This document shows, in pieces, positions 7,936-16,584 of a stretch of 54,208 bases of DNA. This stretch comes from Clostridia bacterium. GTDB lineage: Bacteria > Bacillota > Clostridia > Lachnospirales > Lachnospiraceae. The position numbers and the translations under genes are program-made. The stretch lies in contig BNZI01000007.1 in assembly GCA_026000945.1 (NCBI GenBank), forward strand, positions 1 through 54,208. Reading direction: 5' to 3'. How positions within the stretch are numbered: the stretch's first letter is position 1; each line of letters opens with the position of its first letter. The notes under the pieces were generated by a model. That model had not been told where the DNA came from. It made no database searches and saw only the letters and a program-made list of their open reading frames with translations.

Positions 7936-10338
7936 ATGAAAATACAAAAATTGATTTTAGCTTGTTTTTTGGTTTGTTTAGTATTACCAAATTTCTCGGT
8001 AAGTGCTCAATCGTCTTCTGTTTTTTTTGAAATGGAGTATGGATTTGCAGATGAAAGAATGAAAACAGGTAGATATGTTCCTTTTCTTTTTACGATTCAA
8101 AATCCTGCCCATGAAAATTTTATAGGCTATATTGAATGTAAATTTAATATAGCGGGAGAAGAGAGTAATCTTTTTTATCAAAGAGAGTTTCAGCTCAGTG
8201 ATGAAGAACAATCCATAAAAGAAACGATGACTTTATTTATTCCGAGCATGGTGAAAAGTCTTAGTCTTACTTTATACGATAAAGCGAGTCAAAATGCTAT
8301 AGGTGAAACAACAACTGTTAATTTTCTTCGAAAGAATCAGGGTATTTTTACTGGCATACTTTCTGAACCAGACTATGAAAAAGATTTGTCTTGGATGAAA
8401 GAATACTCCTTATATGGCATACAGGAAGAAAATTATATCGTTTCTTTAGCCGAAGAATTAGCCCATTTTTCAGGGAATGCTCTGGAATGGGATATGTTAG
8501 ATACAATTATTTGGGAAGAATATTCGGCAGATCAATTGAGTCAAGACCAATTACAAGGATTAGCTGACTGGGTTGAAAGTGGTGGAGTTTTACTCATTTG
8601 TGCCAGCGGACAAAGTAAGGGAAAATTAGAAAAATTAACGGAAGTATTTCCTTTTCTTGGATTTGGGGAAAAAGAAGATGATTTTCAGCTTGGCAATAAA
8701 AATTTGTTTTATCTTGAACCTAGGCAAAAAGGATATAATCGAGTAGTTAAGGAGCAAGAGCAAAAAATTGCTCAAGTACGTGCATTGGGAAAAGGCTTAG
8801 TAGCATCTATAGGCCTTAGTTTTGCTGATTTACATAAAACAGGATATGAGGCAAGCAATAAAGGTTTTGTTCGTAATTTGATTCAAAATATATTAGGCAA
8901 AAAGGTCTTGAATCGCAGTTTAGTACAAGGGGTAAATGATGCTTATCAAAATGCACATTCTATTCTCTACCATTTTAATTTTTTACAGGCAGTGAATATC
9001 ACATTGTGTTTAATTTTATTATTTATCTATGTCTTTTTTATTGGACCAATCCTCTTTTTTGTATTGCAAAGTAAAGCTCGTTTAGATTTATATCCTCGAA
9101 TCGTTTTCTCTACTGCTTTGTTGAGTATAATTGGGATTTATGTACTTTGTAGTCATATACGAGTGACAGAACCTTTTTTTCAGTATGTTTCTACAGAAGA
9201 GTGGAACAATAGACAGCAAAAAAAAGAAACGGTTTTACTTAATATCAATGCAGCAAATCTCCAGTATAAATTTTCTTTAAATCCAGCTTATCAAGTGATT
9301 CCGTTATCCAAATCTCAAGATTTTGAAGTAGTGCAAACGAAAGTAAGATCAGGTGAAAATATTTTACAGGAAAATATAGATTCTACAAATTTTTCAGTTC
9401 TTTCTCATATCCCTTTTGTGGAACAGTTATTGCAATTAAAAACGATATCCTATGCTAAAACAGAAGCGCCGCTTTCTGCTAACCTTTCCTTTTTTGAAGA
9501 AAAGCTACAGGGCACAGTAGAAAATCATTTGTCCTATGATTTAAACCAAGTCGTTTTAATTTTTCACCATCGGGTCTTTTTTATTGAGTTGTTAAAAGCG
9601 AATTCAAAACTGGAAATTGATCCAGAAAATATCGAAATAGCCTATTCTACGGTGAATCTTTCCTATGAATTAGCAGAAAAAATCAGTGGAGAGAATCCGG
9701 TTAAATTGAGGTTTTTATATCAGTACTTATCTAATCATCCAGAAATTTATCAAAACCAAGCTACATTATTGGCATTTTCTCCTTTAGAAGAAAACAAATA
9801 CATATTGTATACAGAAAAATCTAAGATGGATGGGGTAAAGCTGTTGTCTGTTGCCTGTGAAGTAAACGAGCAAGAACAGGAACGAGTCTATTATTCTACC
9901 TTGAAAGAAAATCCACGGGTGGAATATGAGGATCAAGATGAATGGTCCAAGGAAAATCTAGCACTGATATACAATGAAGAAGGAAACCATATGCAAGCGG
10001 GCAGCACATTGACTTTGTCCTATTCTTTGCCTGAAGAGCAAATACAGAAATTAGCTTTGTTGATTTCTAAAAAAGTACAAGATGAAGATAGTGGGGCAAT
10101 AATCAGTCAAGTTAATATCTTCCAAGGTAAAATATTGATTTGGAATGTCCATACCAAGGAGTATGAAAATTTGGATTATCAGACAGGGAATGATATTTTT
10201 TTATCTGGTGAGGCATTAGAATCATTTTTAAATGAAAACCGTGAAATAAAAATCCAATATCAGTCAAGTATAGGAGAATTAGGTATAGAAAGGGATATGT
10301 TTTTGCCTATATTTTCAGTACTGACACAGATAGAGTAG
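7936..10338 (+). CDS. Large exported membrane-anchored protein of an ABC cassette
   Basis: This 800-residue protein is not assigned to a named family with confidence. A signal peptide (residues 1-25, ending SVSAQS) leads to an exported N-terminal region. That region contains DTIIWEEYSADQLSQDQLQG followed by LADWVESGGVLLICASG, a pattern like the glutamine-amidotransferase-like fold of ABC auxiliary proteins (GldG/DUF4350 type). Two membrane segments lie at ~352-376 and ~384-404, followed by a ~400-residue C-terminal region, also predicted to be outside. The start has GATGAGG 7 nt upstream. The ATPase-like gene follows after 11 nt and then the permease, so the three probably form one complex. 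Confidence 0.75.
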   Translation: MKIQKLILACFLVCLVLPNFSVSAQSSSVFFEMEYGFADERMKTGRYVPFLFTIQNPAHENFIGYIECKFNIAGEESNLFYQREFQLSDEEQSIKETMTLFIPSMVKSLSLTLYDKASQNAIGETTTVNFLRKNQGIFTGILSEPDYEKDLSWMKEYSLYGIQEENYIVSLAEELAHFSGNALEWDMLDTIIWEEYSADQLSQDQLQGLADWVESGGVLLICASGQSKGKLEKLTEVFPFLGFGEKEDDFQLGNKNLFYLEPRQKGYNRVVKEQEQKIAQVRALGKGLVASIGLSFADLHKTGYEASNKGFVRNLIQNILGKKVLNRSLVQGVNDAYQNAHSILYHFNFLQAVNITLCLILLFIYVFFIGPILFFVLQSKARLDLYPRIVFSTALLSIIGIYVLCSHIRVTEPFFQYVSTEEWNNRQQKKETVLLNINAANLQYKFSLNPAYQVIPLSKSQDFEVVQTKVRSGENILQENIDSTNFSVLSHIPFVEQLLQLKTISYAKTEAPLSANLSFFEEKLQGTVENHLSYDLNQVVLIFHHRVFFIELLKANSKLEIDPENIEIAYSTVNLSYELAEKISGENPVKLRFLYQYLSNHPEIYQNQATLLAFSPLEENKYILYTEKSKMDGVKLLSVACEVNEQEQERVYYSTLKENPRVEYEDQDEWSKENLALIYNEEGNHMQAGSTLTLSYSLPEEQIQKLALLISKKVQDEDSGAIISQVNIFQGKILIWNVHTKEYENLDYQTGNDIFLSGEALESFLNENREIKIQYQSSIGELGIERDMFLPIFSVLTQIE

Positions 10339-10349
10339 GGGAGAAGGTT

Positions 10350-11282
10350 ATGCACTTACAAATACATGAAATAACAAAAACTTCTGCTCAGAAAATTCTA
10401 TTAGATGATTTAGAATGGAAATGTAGTCAAAAAGGCGTTTATGGACTGTTGGGAGATGAAAGTTCTGGTAAACGAGAACTTTTTTATATTTTATCCGGAT
10501 ATACTCGTCCAGATAAGGGAAAAATTTTTTTGGACGCTCAAGAAAGCAGTATAAAAGAGCGAAAAAGTAAAATTAGTTATATTCCTCCCAAGTTAAGCTT
10601 TTATCCGGATATCAAGGTGAAAGAATATTTGGAGGCTTTTGTTCAAGTGTTAGGTATTCCACGTAAAAAAAGGGCTTATCGGGTAGATGAGGAATGGGCA
10701 TATTTAAACTGGAAAGATAAAGAAAATTATTTTTTACACCAACTTTCTTATGTACAACAAAAAAAGCTCTATCTTGCTGTACGTTTATTGGCAGATCCAT
10801 CTATTTTGTTATTAGATCATTTTATTGAAGATCTTCAAGAAGAAGACTATAAAGAAATGGAAGATTATTTAGAATGTATACAAAATAGAGAAAAAATTGT
10901 TATTATTTCTTCTGCTAATCTCTCTTGTTTGAGTCCTTTTTGTTATCATATTGCAATTTTAAAGGAAGGGAAAATACTCAAAGAAGGGATTTTAGACGAT
11001 ATTTTAGATGATCTTTATCAAGTTCGTTTATTGGAAATTGAAGTATTAAGCGAAGTGGAAAAAACAAAAACCTTATTAAATACAGAATTAAAAGTTAATC
11101 ATTTTTCATGGAAAGGGAAAAAATTTTATTTAAATTTTTCGGGAACTGCTAAAGATCAATTTGAGTTGCTGCAAAAGTTATTAGAATCAGGAGTTCCTAT
11201 TTTACGCTATGAAGAAGTACGAAGTAAAGAAAAAAGGGAATTTTTAAAATTAGGAGGGACAGCGGTGATTGGCGATGATTAA
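10350..11282 (+). CDS. ABC transporter ATP-binding-like protein with degraded catalytic motifs
   Basis: The 310-residue protein has the overall layout of an ABC-2-type (CcmA/NatA-like) nucleotide-binding subunit. Walker A is GDESSGKR, with Arg42 where Ser/Thr normally coordinates Mg2+. The Q-loop reads SYIPP (Pro80 for Gln), the signature is LSYVQ instead of LSGGQ, Walker B ends LLLDH (His157 for the catalytic Glu), and the H-loop reads ISSAN without His. The frame is intact throughout. It overlaps the permease by 14 nt. It is probably a non-hydrolysing or very weak subunit, unless a partner ATPase elsewhere completes the sites. Confidence 0.85.
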   Translation: MHLQIHEITKTSAQKILLDDLEWKCSQKGVYGLLGDESSGKRELFYILSGYTRPDKGKIFLDAQESSIKERKSKISYIPPKLSFYPDIKVKEYLEAFVQVLGIPRKKRAYRVDEEWAYLNWKDKENYFLHQLSYVQQKKLYLAVRLLADPSILLLDHFIEDLQEEDYKEMEDYLECIQNREKIVIISSANLSCLSPFCYHIAILKEGKILKEGILDDILDDLYQVRLLEIEVLSEVEKTKTLLNTELKVNHFSWKGKKFYLNFSGTAKDQFELLQKLLESGVPILRYEEVRSKEKREFLKLGGTAVIGDD

Positions 11283-12171
11283 TAATCCGATTTTTGGTAT
11301 ACGTAATCAATTAAAGCAAAGTAATTTGATTTTCTTAATCATCCTTGTCTTGAATTTAACCTTGGCTATGTTTAGCCTATTTTATTTGTATCAAATTAAT
11401 GAACAAATTTATTTTAAAAGAGAAATTTTGCTATATTCTTCTTTTTTGGATTTATACTACAGAACTTCTCTTATTGAATTTGCTTTATTAATTTATGCTG
11501 TCCCTTTTTTATTAATACGGAATATGAATAGAGAATGGGAAGGAAGAACAGGGGATTACTGGTTATGGATGCCTCTTTCCCTTTGGAAAGTACTTTGGAG
11601 TAAAATCTATCTTTTATTGTATGTGATGGGATTGTGTTTTATTTCGGCTTCTCCTATCCTATTTATGGTTTTTATTTATGGGGGAATTCGACTATCGGAT
11701 GTATTGAGTCAATTTATTTTGTTGATGGTGTCTGGTTTTTTTGTGGGAAGTATGACTTTATATTGTACGATTGTGTGGAGAAAAATGAATTTGGCTTTAT
11801 TTTTTTCCTATTTCTTTTTATTTTTGTCTACAATAGGTACGTATTTGGTGAATTGGCTATTAGTTTATAGCCAAGAGCTTCGTTATCGATATGATGATGT
11901 GGAAGTTGTGCATTTTGCAGGGAAAAGCTTGTATTTGTTGTTGTTTAACCCACTTTTTTTCTTTTATCAATTTTTACTTAGAAAAGTAAAAGGAGAAAAT
12001 TCTTTACTCTCTTTATTCCGTTATTTTAATACGGAAATATATGATTTTAAAGAGTATTCTTCTTGGACGGTGATCAGTATCATTGTGCAGATAGTAATCG
12101 GATTTTTTTTCCTGTTTCTTTCAAGATACAGACTATCTTTGTTTAAATTAGAAAAAGAAGAGACAAAATAA
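11269..12171 (+). CDS. ABC-2-type membrane permease
   Basis: The 300-residue integral membrane protein has about six hydrophobic segments (residues ~18-40, 63-82, 107-136, 143-168, 175-200, 264-288). NREWEGRTGDYWLWMPLS between the second and third resembles the cytoplasmic coupling loop of ABC-2 permeases. TTG 11269 has AGGAGGG 10 nt upstream; ATG 11275 is the alternative. It overlaps the ATPase-like gene by 14 nt, indicating coupling. The substrate is unknown. No terminator is obvious after it, only A-rich DNA. Confidence 0.8.
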   Translation: MAMINNPIFGIRNQLKQSNLIFLIILVLNLTLAMFSLFYLYQINEQIYFKREILLYSSFLDLYYRTSLIEFALLIYAVPFLLIRNMNREWEGRTGDYWLWMPLSLWKVLWSKIYLLLYVMGLCFISASPILFMVFIYGGIRLSDVLSQFILLMVSGFFVGSMTLYCTIVWRKMNLALFFSYFFLFLSTIGTYLVNWLLVYSQELRYRYDDVEVVHFAGKSLYLLLFNPLFFFYQFLLRKVKGENSLLSLFRYFNTEIYDFKEYSSWTVISIIVQIVIGFFFLFLSRYRLSLFKLEKEETK

Positions 12172-13103
12172 GATAAAAAGAAAGTTTAAATGATGATAAA
12201 AATGATTTGCATAAAGAAAAAATAAAGAAAACAAAAGAAAAAACAGATTTTAGATCCATTTAAAATTGAATTTTTAGGGGACTTTTGAAAGAAATATCGA
12301 ATATTTATAGTTTTTTAAAGAAATTTGGAAACAATTCATTTGAAATCTTCGTTTAATTTAGGTAGAATAAACATGAAGATTTTAACCAAACAAAACAAAC
12401 GAGAGAAATTAAGATACAAAAGAAAAAATGACAATACACCAAAAGAAAAAAATTAAGCTACGGAAGAAAAAAGATACATTACTTATCTATAATATACGAA
12501 AGAAAGTCGATGGGCTGTACAAGCTTTTTGATTGAAAAAAACCAAAGAAAATTCAGAAAAAACTAAAGAAAATTCAGAAAAAAACGAAAGACATCTACAA
12601 TATTTTGTTGCTTACTTAGAGTCCGGTACACTTCTCTAATAGATATTTTGCTTGGAGCAAAAGTCTGGCTGTGGATTTGGTCAATGGAGTTTACTGGATA
12701 TTCAAAAAAATGAAAGAGACAATGAAAATAATCGTAAGGTAGCAATGAAATTTACAAAAAACACAAGAGAGAAAGTAAATAAACGAAAGAAAAGATCAAG
12801 GTAAAATCTTCAAAAAACATCAGGTCAAAGGCAAATTTGCTGTTGGGTAAAACCAAACACAAATTAAGATGGGTGGATAAAATCCGCTAACCATCTTGCT
12901 TAAAACCCTGTACTTAGGGCATGGTGGCAAGTGCCGCCTCCCTTAGCAGGGGAGCAGCTTTTGGTAAAATAAAATGAATAATTTATTCTTTTCCCTTTTT
13001 ATCAAAGGATAAGTTTGTGTTTTGCTTTCTGGCAAGAAAAATGCATTGAACTTAAGAATAAATTGATAGAAAAGGTTAAAAGTGAACATAGAGAGAAAGT
13101 TAT
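12172..13103. other. A-rich gene-free region with short direct repeats and hairpins
   Basis: About 930 bp lack any supported gene. The first 650 bp are rich in AAAGAAA-type tracts, including a direct repeat of CTAAAGAAAATTCAGAAAAA near 12,540-12,580. From about 12,870 to 12,960 the composition changes and several small hairpins cluster: GATGG with CCATC, CCCTGTACTTAGGG, GGCAAGTGCC, and CTCCC with GGGGAG. The latter part could be a structured RNA or the end of a decayed mobile element. The former looks like decayed sequence. Confidence 0.5.
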
Positions 13104-13140
13104 AAAAAAGGTTGTGTAAAGAGATTATGCAGCCTTTTTT
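13104..13140 (-). terminator. Terminator of comF
   Basis: Read on the minus strand, AAAAAAGGCTG pairs with the CAACC arm and is followed by TTTTTTATA. It lies 22 nt past the comF stop codon. The plus strand also shows a T-run, so it may work in both directions. Confidence 0.75.
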
Positions 13141-13161
13141 GATTCAATGAAGAAGTGAATT

Positions 13162-13890
13162 TTAATAGTCTTGTCCGATGCAAATGGAAATAACGTAAAT
13201 ATTTTGTATACCCGCTTTTTTTAATACTAGACTACAGGCATTTACTGTACTACCCGTGGTATAAATATCATCTACTAAGGCTATGGTATGAAGAGATGAA
13301 GGAAGTTTTGCTACAGAAAAAGCTTCTGCAAGGTTTTCCTTGCGTTGCGAAGGGTTTAAATTTTTTTGTGGTGTGGTATTTTGTTTACGGAACAAAAATT
13401 GTGAGTAAGTGGGTATTTTGCTCAGCATACTTAACTCGTGGGATATGGACTCAGATTGATTAAATCCCCGGATTTTATATTTATGAGGATGTAAGGGTAC
13501 AGGTAGAAAAGCTTGTATGCCATATTGCAGTAGAAGATGAAAATAGTGTTTAATCCATTCTTCGGCATACCAACGAGCGTATTCTTGTTTCCCTTGATAT
13601 TTGAAACGGGCAATTGAATTTTTCATCATTTCGGTATAAATCAATAAAGAAATTCCTTTTTCATAGTAATGCTGTTGTTTTTGACAAGAAAAGCAAAGAG
13701 CTTGTCTTTCAAAGGCGATTGCTTTTCCACACTGTACACAAGTAGGCTTTTGTACAAATTGGACTTTATGGTAACAAGTGGGACAGGCGAGAGAAGATAA
13801 ATATAGGACTATTTTTCCACAAATAGGACAAGTTCTCGGAAAAACTAGATCTAGTAGATGGTCTTTTAGTAGTGTAGGTATGGTTTTCAT
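13162..13890 (-). CDS. comF: ComF family protein (phosphoribosyltransferase-like)
   Basis: ComF proteins take part in DNA uptake in competent Firmicutes and have a PRTase fold. The N-terminal zinc fingers have CPICG, CPTC, CVQCG and CFSC pairs. The C-terminal PRPP-binding motif is ALVDDIYTTGSTV. ATG 13890 has AGGAAG 7 nt upstream; an upstream ATG at 13914 lies before that site and would add 8 residues. The 242-residue length is typical. It is divergent from the lipoprotein gene. A separate ComEC-like hydrolase occurs at 28,473, but no other competence genes are seen here. Confidence 0.9.
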   Translation of the reverse strand: MKTIPTLLKDHLLDLVFPRTCPICGKIVLYLSSLACPTCYHKVQFVQKPTCVQCGKAIAFERQALCFSCQKQQHYYEKGISLLIYTEMMKNSIARFKYQGKQEYARWYAEEWIKHYFHLLLQYGIQAFLPVPLHPHKYKIRGFNQSESISHELSMLSKIPTYSQFLFRKQNTTPQKNLNPSQRKENLAEAFSVAKLPSSLHTIALVDDIYTTGSTVNACSLVLKKAGIQNIYVISICIGQDY

Positions 13891-13996
13891 CTTTATTCTT
13901 CCTTTTGCTTTCATGAAGATTTGCTTTACTAGCTAATGAAGATCCGTTATAATAAAACGAAAAACTTTTGACGAGTTATTTTTGAGGTGATGTATA

Positions 13997-14599
13997 ATGA
14001 AGAAAAATATTATTCTAGGAGTTGCTGTATTAAGTATCTTATCTGTGACAGCGTGTGCAAAAACAACAAATACAGAAAATGTACAGACTACGCAAAAAGA
14101 ATCTGCTGGACAAACAACAAAAACAAAAGAAATAGAGGATAGTGGAGCAGATGATACAAAAACAAAACAAGCCTCTGAACAGGATACCGACGACGAGGAT
14201 AGTGTAGAGAGTGAAATTTTATGGAATGAAGTGCAAGATGAGGCAGAAGTGCTAGAAGATAAAGAGTTTTATCCTTATGCTAGAGGTTTCCGCTTGAAAG
14301 CAAATGAGAAAACGAAAGTTTTAGAGTTATTTGCCTTGGTAGCTGATGATACTTCACCAGAAGATGCTCTAGGTTATGCCAATACGATCGTACGTCAAGT
14401 CAATGAGTTTGCTTGGGTACAAAATAATGAAATTTCTAGAAGTTCTGAAAATTACTATGGTGGAATTTATGAAACCTATACAGTGAAAATTGGAGTGTCT
14501 TCTACAACTGATGAAAAAGATTCTAGCAAGTGGTTTGTTAATCAGACCATAGAAAAAGGTACCCCTTTCCAAGAATTAACGCTACAGCATAAATCGTAA
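13997..14599 (+). CDS. Small lipoprotein of unknown function
   Basis: A type II signal peptide ends in LSVTAC, with Cys20 as the lipidation site. It is followed by a ~60-residue acidic, Thr/Gln/Asp-rich linker (residues ~21-75) and a ~120-residue folded part. No family is recognised. GAGGTGA precedes the ATG. The folT gene starts 19 nt downstream, suggesting co-transcription. A role beside the transporter is inference only. Confidence 0.8.
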   Translation: MKKNIILGVAVLSILSVTACAKTTNTENVQTTQKESAGQTTKTKEIEDSGADDTKTKQASEQDTDDEDSVESEILWNEVQDEAEVLEDKEFYPYARGFRLKANEKTKVLELFALVADDTSPEDALGYANTIVRQVNEFAWVQNNEISRSSENYYGGIYETYTVKIGVSSTTDEKDSSKWFVNQTIEKGTPFQELTLQHKS

Positions 14600-14618
14600 A
14601 GAAATCAGGTGAATAGCA

Positions 14619-15200
14619 GTGTACACTTTCATAAAAAAAATTCGACAATCTGCAGAAGAATTAAAAAATACATATAGTTTGACAGCAATTTCCCTTTTGA
14701 TTGCTATGGCTGTGAGTTTGAGTTTTTTTTCTGTACAGTGGACGGTAATGAATCGTTTTACTTTTTCTGTTTTGGCATTTGCTGTTTGTGCTATGTGGTA
14801 TGGGCCTATACCTACAGGAATTTTAGGAATTTTGGCGGATTTAATTAGTTTTTATCTTAAGGGAGGAAGTACGGGTCCGTATTTTTTTGGATTTACCTTA
14901 AATGGATTCTTATCGGGTATGATTTATGGCTTGTTTTTATATCAAACCAAATTTCATCCAAGGAAAACTTTACTTCTTCTTTTAGGAAGCAAATTGCTTA
15001 ATTTAATCTTTATTGAGATGTTGTTGAGCCCTCTTTGGCTTTCTATTTTATATGGAAAAGCATGGATCGTCTATTTTTCGGGACGTTTGGCGTTGAATCT
15101 GATTCAATATCCGATTAAAGTAGGGTTATGCTATATGCTTTTATTATTTTTGGAAAAAACAATTGTGAAAAATGGCTTGATCCAACTAAAACGTGAATAA
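14619..15200 (+). CDS. folT: ECF transporter S component, folate type (FolT)
   Basis: This 193-residue membrane protein has about six hydrophobic segments. The segment FGFTLNGFLSGMIYGLFLY and the YGPIPTGILGILADLI region fit the folate-family ECF substrate-binding subunits. These bind the vitamin and work with a shared EcfA/A'/T module, which is not in this window. GTG 14619 has CAGGTGA 6 nt upstream. A strong terminator follows the gene. Folate specificity is from family resemblance. Confidence 0.82.
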   Translation: MYTFIKKIRQSAEELKNTYSLTAISLLIAMAVSLSFFSVQWTVMNRFTFSVLAFAVCAMWYGPIPTGILGILADLISFYLKGGSTGPYFFGFTLNGFLSGMIYGLFLYQTKFHPRKTLLLLLGSKLLNLIFIEMLLSPLWLSILYGKAWIVYFSGRLALNLIQYPIKVGLCYMLLLFLEKTIVKNGLIQLKRE

Positions 15201-15265
15201 GTGAGAGATGTGATACGTGGTAAACTTAAAGGTTTATCCGTACACACCTCTCACTTTTTTTTTTT
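15201..15265 (+). terminator. Strong rho-independent terminator after folT
   Basis: GTGAGAGATGTG (15201 onward) pairs with CACACCTCTCAC ending at 15253, with one mismatch. Twelve Ts follow directly. The loop is about 30 nt. It starts right at the folT stop codon. Confidence 0.9.
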
Positions 15266-15310
15266 TCTTTCATATGGATAATAAAGAGAAGCTACAAGGA
15301 GTAGTTTAGC

Positions 15311-16072
15311 ATGAAAGGAAAAATTTTCTTAGATGCCGGGCATGGTGGCACGGATACTGGTTTGGTTTACCATGAGAGAAGGGAAAAGGATAATGTGTTA
15401 AAAATCGTTTTGGCTCTAGCTACTCTTTTAACTGAAGAAGGTTTTGAAGTGATTTGTAGCCGTGTAGATGATTCTTTTATTCATGAACAAAGTAAACATG
15501 AAAAAATGCTTGATGAAAGAGTAGATTGTGTAATTGCTTTTCATCAAAATTGTGCCTTGCTTTCTGATACGGCTGAAGGAGCTAGGGCGATTGTTTGGAA
15601 TAAAGAAGGATTGAGTTTATTTTTGGCAAAAAAGTTATTAGAAGGAATGAAAAAAATAGGTTTTTTTATTTTAGGCATTTTTGAAGATAAATATAATGAT
15701 GAGTTGAAACGTAACAAAATTCCTAGGGTTGTACTAGAACTTGGATATTTAAACAGTGAAAAGGATTATTTTTTATTTGATCAGTTTTTTGATCAAATTG
15801 TGCAAGAATTATTTCATGCGATTTGTTCTTATTGGGAGGAGCAAAAAAATGAAATAATGAAGCATCTATATCGCATACAAGTTGGTTCATACTATAGTCG
15901 GGATAGAGTTTTAGAAAAATCTGAAGAATTACACAGGCGAGGCTTCCCAGCTTACTATTTTTTAGAAAAGGGATTTTATACCTTACAAGTGGGTTCTTTT
16001 GAGCAGTTGAAAACAGCTGTAGAGATGGAAAAGCAGTTGAGAAATTACGGATATACTACATTTATTACTTGA
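15311..16072 (+). CDS. N-acetylmuramoyl-L-alanine amidase with SPOR domain (CwlC-like)
   Basis: The enzyme cleaves the amide bond between MurNAc and the stem peptide of peptidoglycan. The Amidase_3 domain (~1-175) has the zinc-ligand motif LDAGHGGTDTG, the glutamate in ERREKDN, the histidine in AFHQN and the catalytic Glu in LELGYLNSE. Residues ~185-253 carry SPOR-type repeats (YRIQVGSYYS, YTLQVGSFEQ) that bind denuded glycan. There is no signal peptide. Length and architecture match Bacillus CwlC, the mother-cell lysis amidase, so a role late in sporulation is plausible but not shown. AAGGAG precedes the ATG by about 10 nt. Confidence 0.88.
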   Translation: MKGKIFLDAGHGGTDTGLVYHERREKDNVLKIVLALATLLTEEGFEVICSRVDDSFIHEQSKHEKMLDERVDCVIAFHQNCALLSDTAEGARAIVWNKEGLSLFLAKKLLEGMKKIGFFILGIFEDKYNDELKRNKIPRVVLELGYLNSEKDYFLFDQFFDQIVQELFHAICSYWEEQKNEIMKHLYRIQVGSYYSRDRVLEKSEELHRRGFPAYYFLEKGFYTLQVGSFEQLKTAVEMEKQLRNYGYTTFIT

Positions 16073-16233
16073 GGATAAAGCAGAGAAAGTAGAAAAACAA
16101 GTAAAATTAGTAGGTAAATAAACATATTCAGTCTAGTCCGCTTATATAGATATAAAAAACGTTTATCACGTAGCGCGCTCTCATTCTACTTCTAGAGTGA
16201 AAAAGCGACTAATCCCCCTTTTAAATTGTGTTG

Positions 16234-16405
16234 TAAGTAAGAACCTATTTCAGTATTTTACTTGCGGTAGAATGTTCGGTCTTTTTTTCTTCTAGGGTGC
16301 CTCAATCCCTTAAAATACGTACAATGTTTCTGCGTCATCTCTTTGTATAGGAGAAACACTATACATAAAATTATTCCTGTTTGAGGATGCTGAGCAGATT
16401 TTAAG
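16234..16405. mobile_element. Family 1 MITE, diverged, inverted
   Basis: Reverse-complemented, the right part reads AGGAATAATTTTATGTATAG, then GAGATGACGCAGAAACATTG and TACGTATTTTAAGGGATTGA. This aligns throughout with the 7751 element (AGAATTTTGCGTATAAATTT, ACGTATTTCAAGGAATTC). The left end is AAGAACCTATTTCAGTATTT. The surrounding gap (16,073-16,584) contains no gene. AAGAGGTA (16,403-16,410) and TACCTCTT (16,429-16,436) form an inverted repeat just downstream. Confidence 0.65.
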
Positions 16406-16584
16406 AGGTAGAGGTGATAAGATAGCTATACCTCTTAGTATAGTATGTTATATTTTGTTGACTAATGGAAATATAGGGGTAAAATTGGATTGTATGAATA
16501 CGTTATTGATCAATCATGTTGTGTTTTGAAGTGGGGGGGTTAGCTTCAATTTTGATAAACGAAGAATGGATAATGAGGGAGTAT

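Noticed and set aside
12563..12745. Small minus-strand frame in the A-rich region
   Set aside because: 60 codons without a ribosome site or family resemblance, in low-complexity DNA.
14600..14618. Folate (THF) riboswitch before folT
   Set aside because: Only 19 bp separate folT from the upstream lipoprotein gene, too little for such an element.
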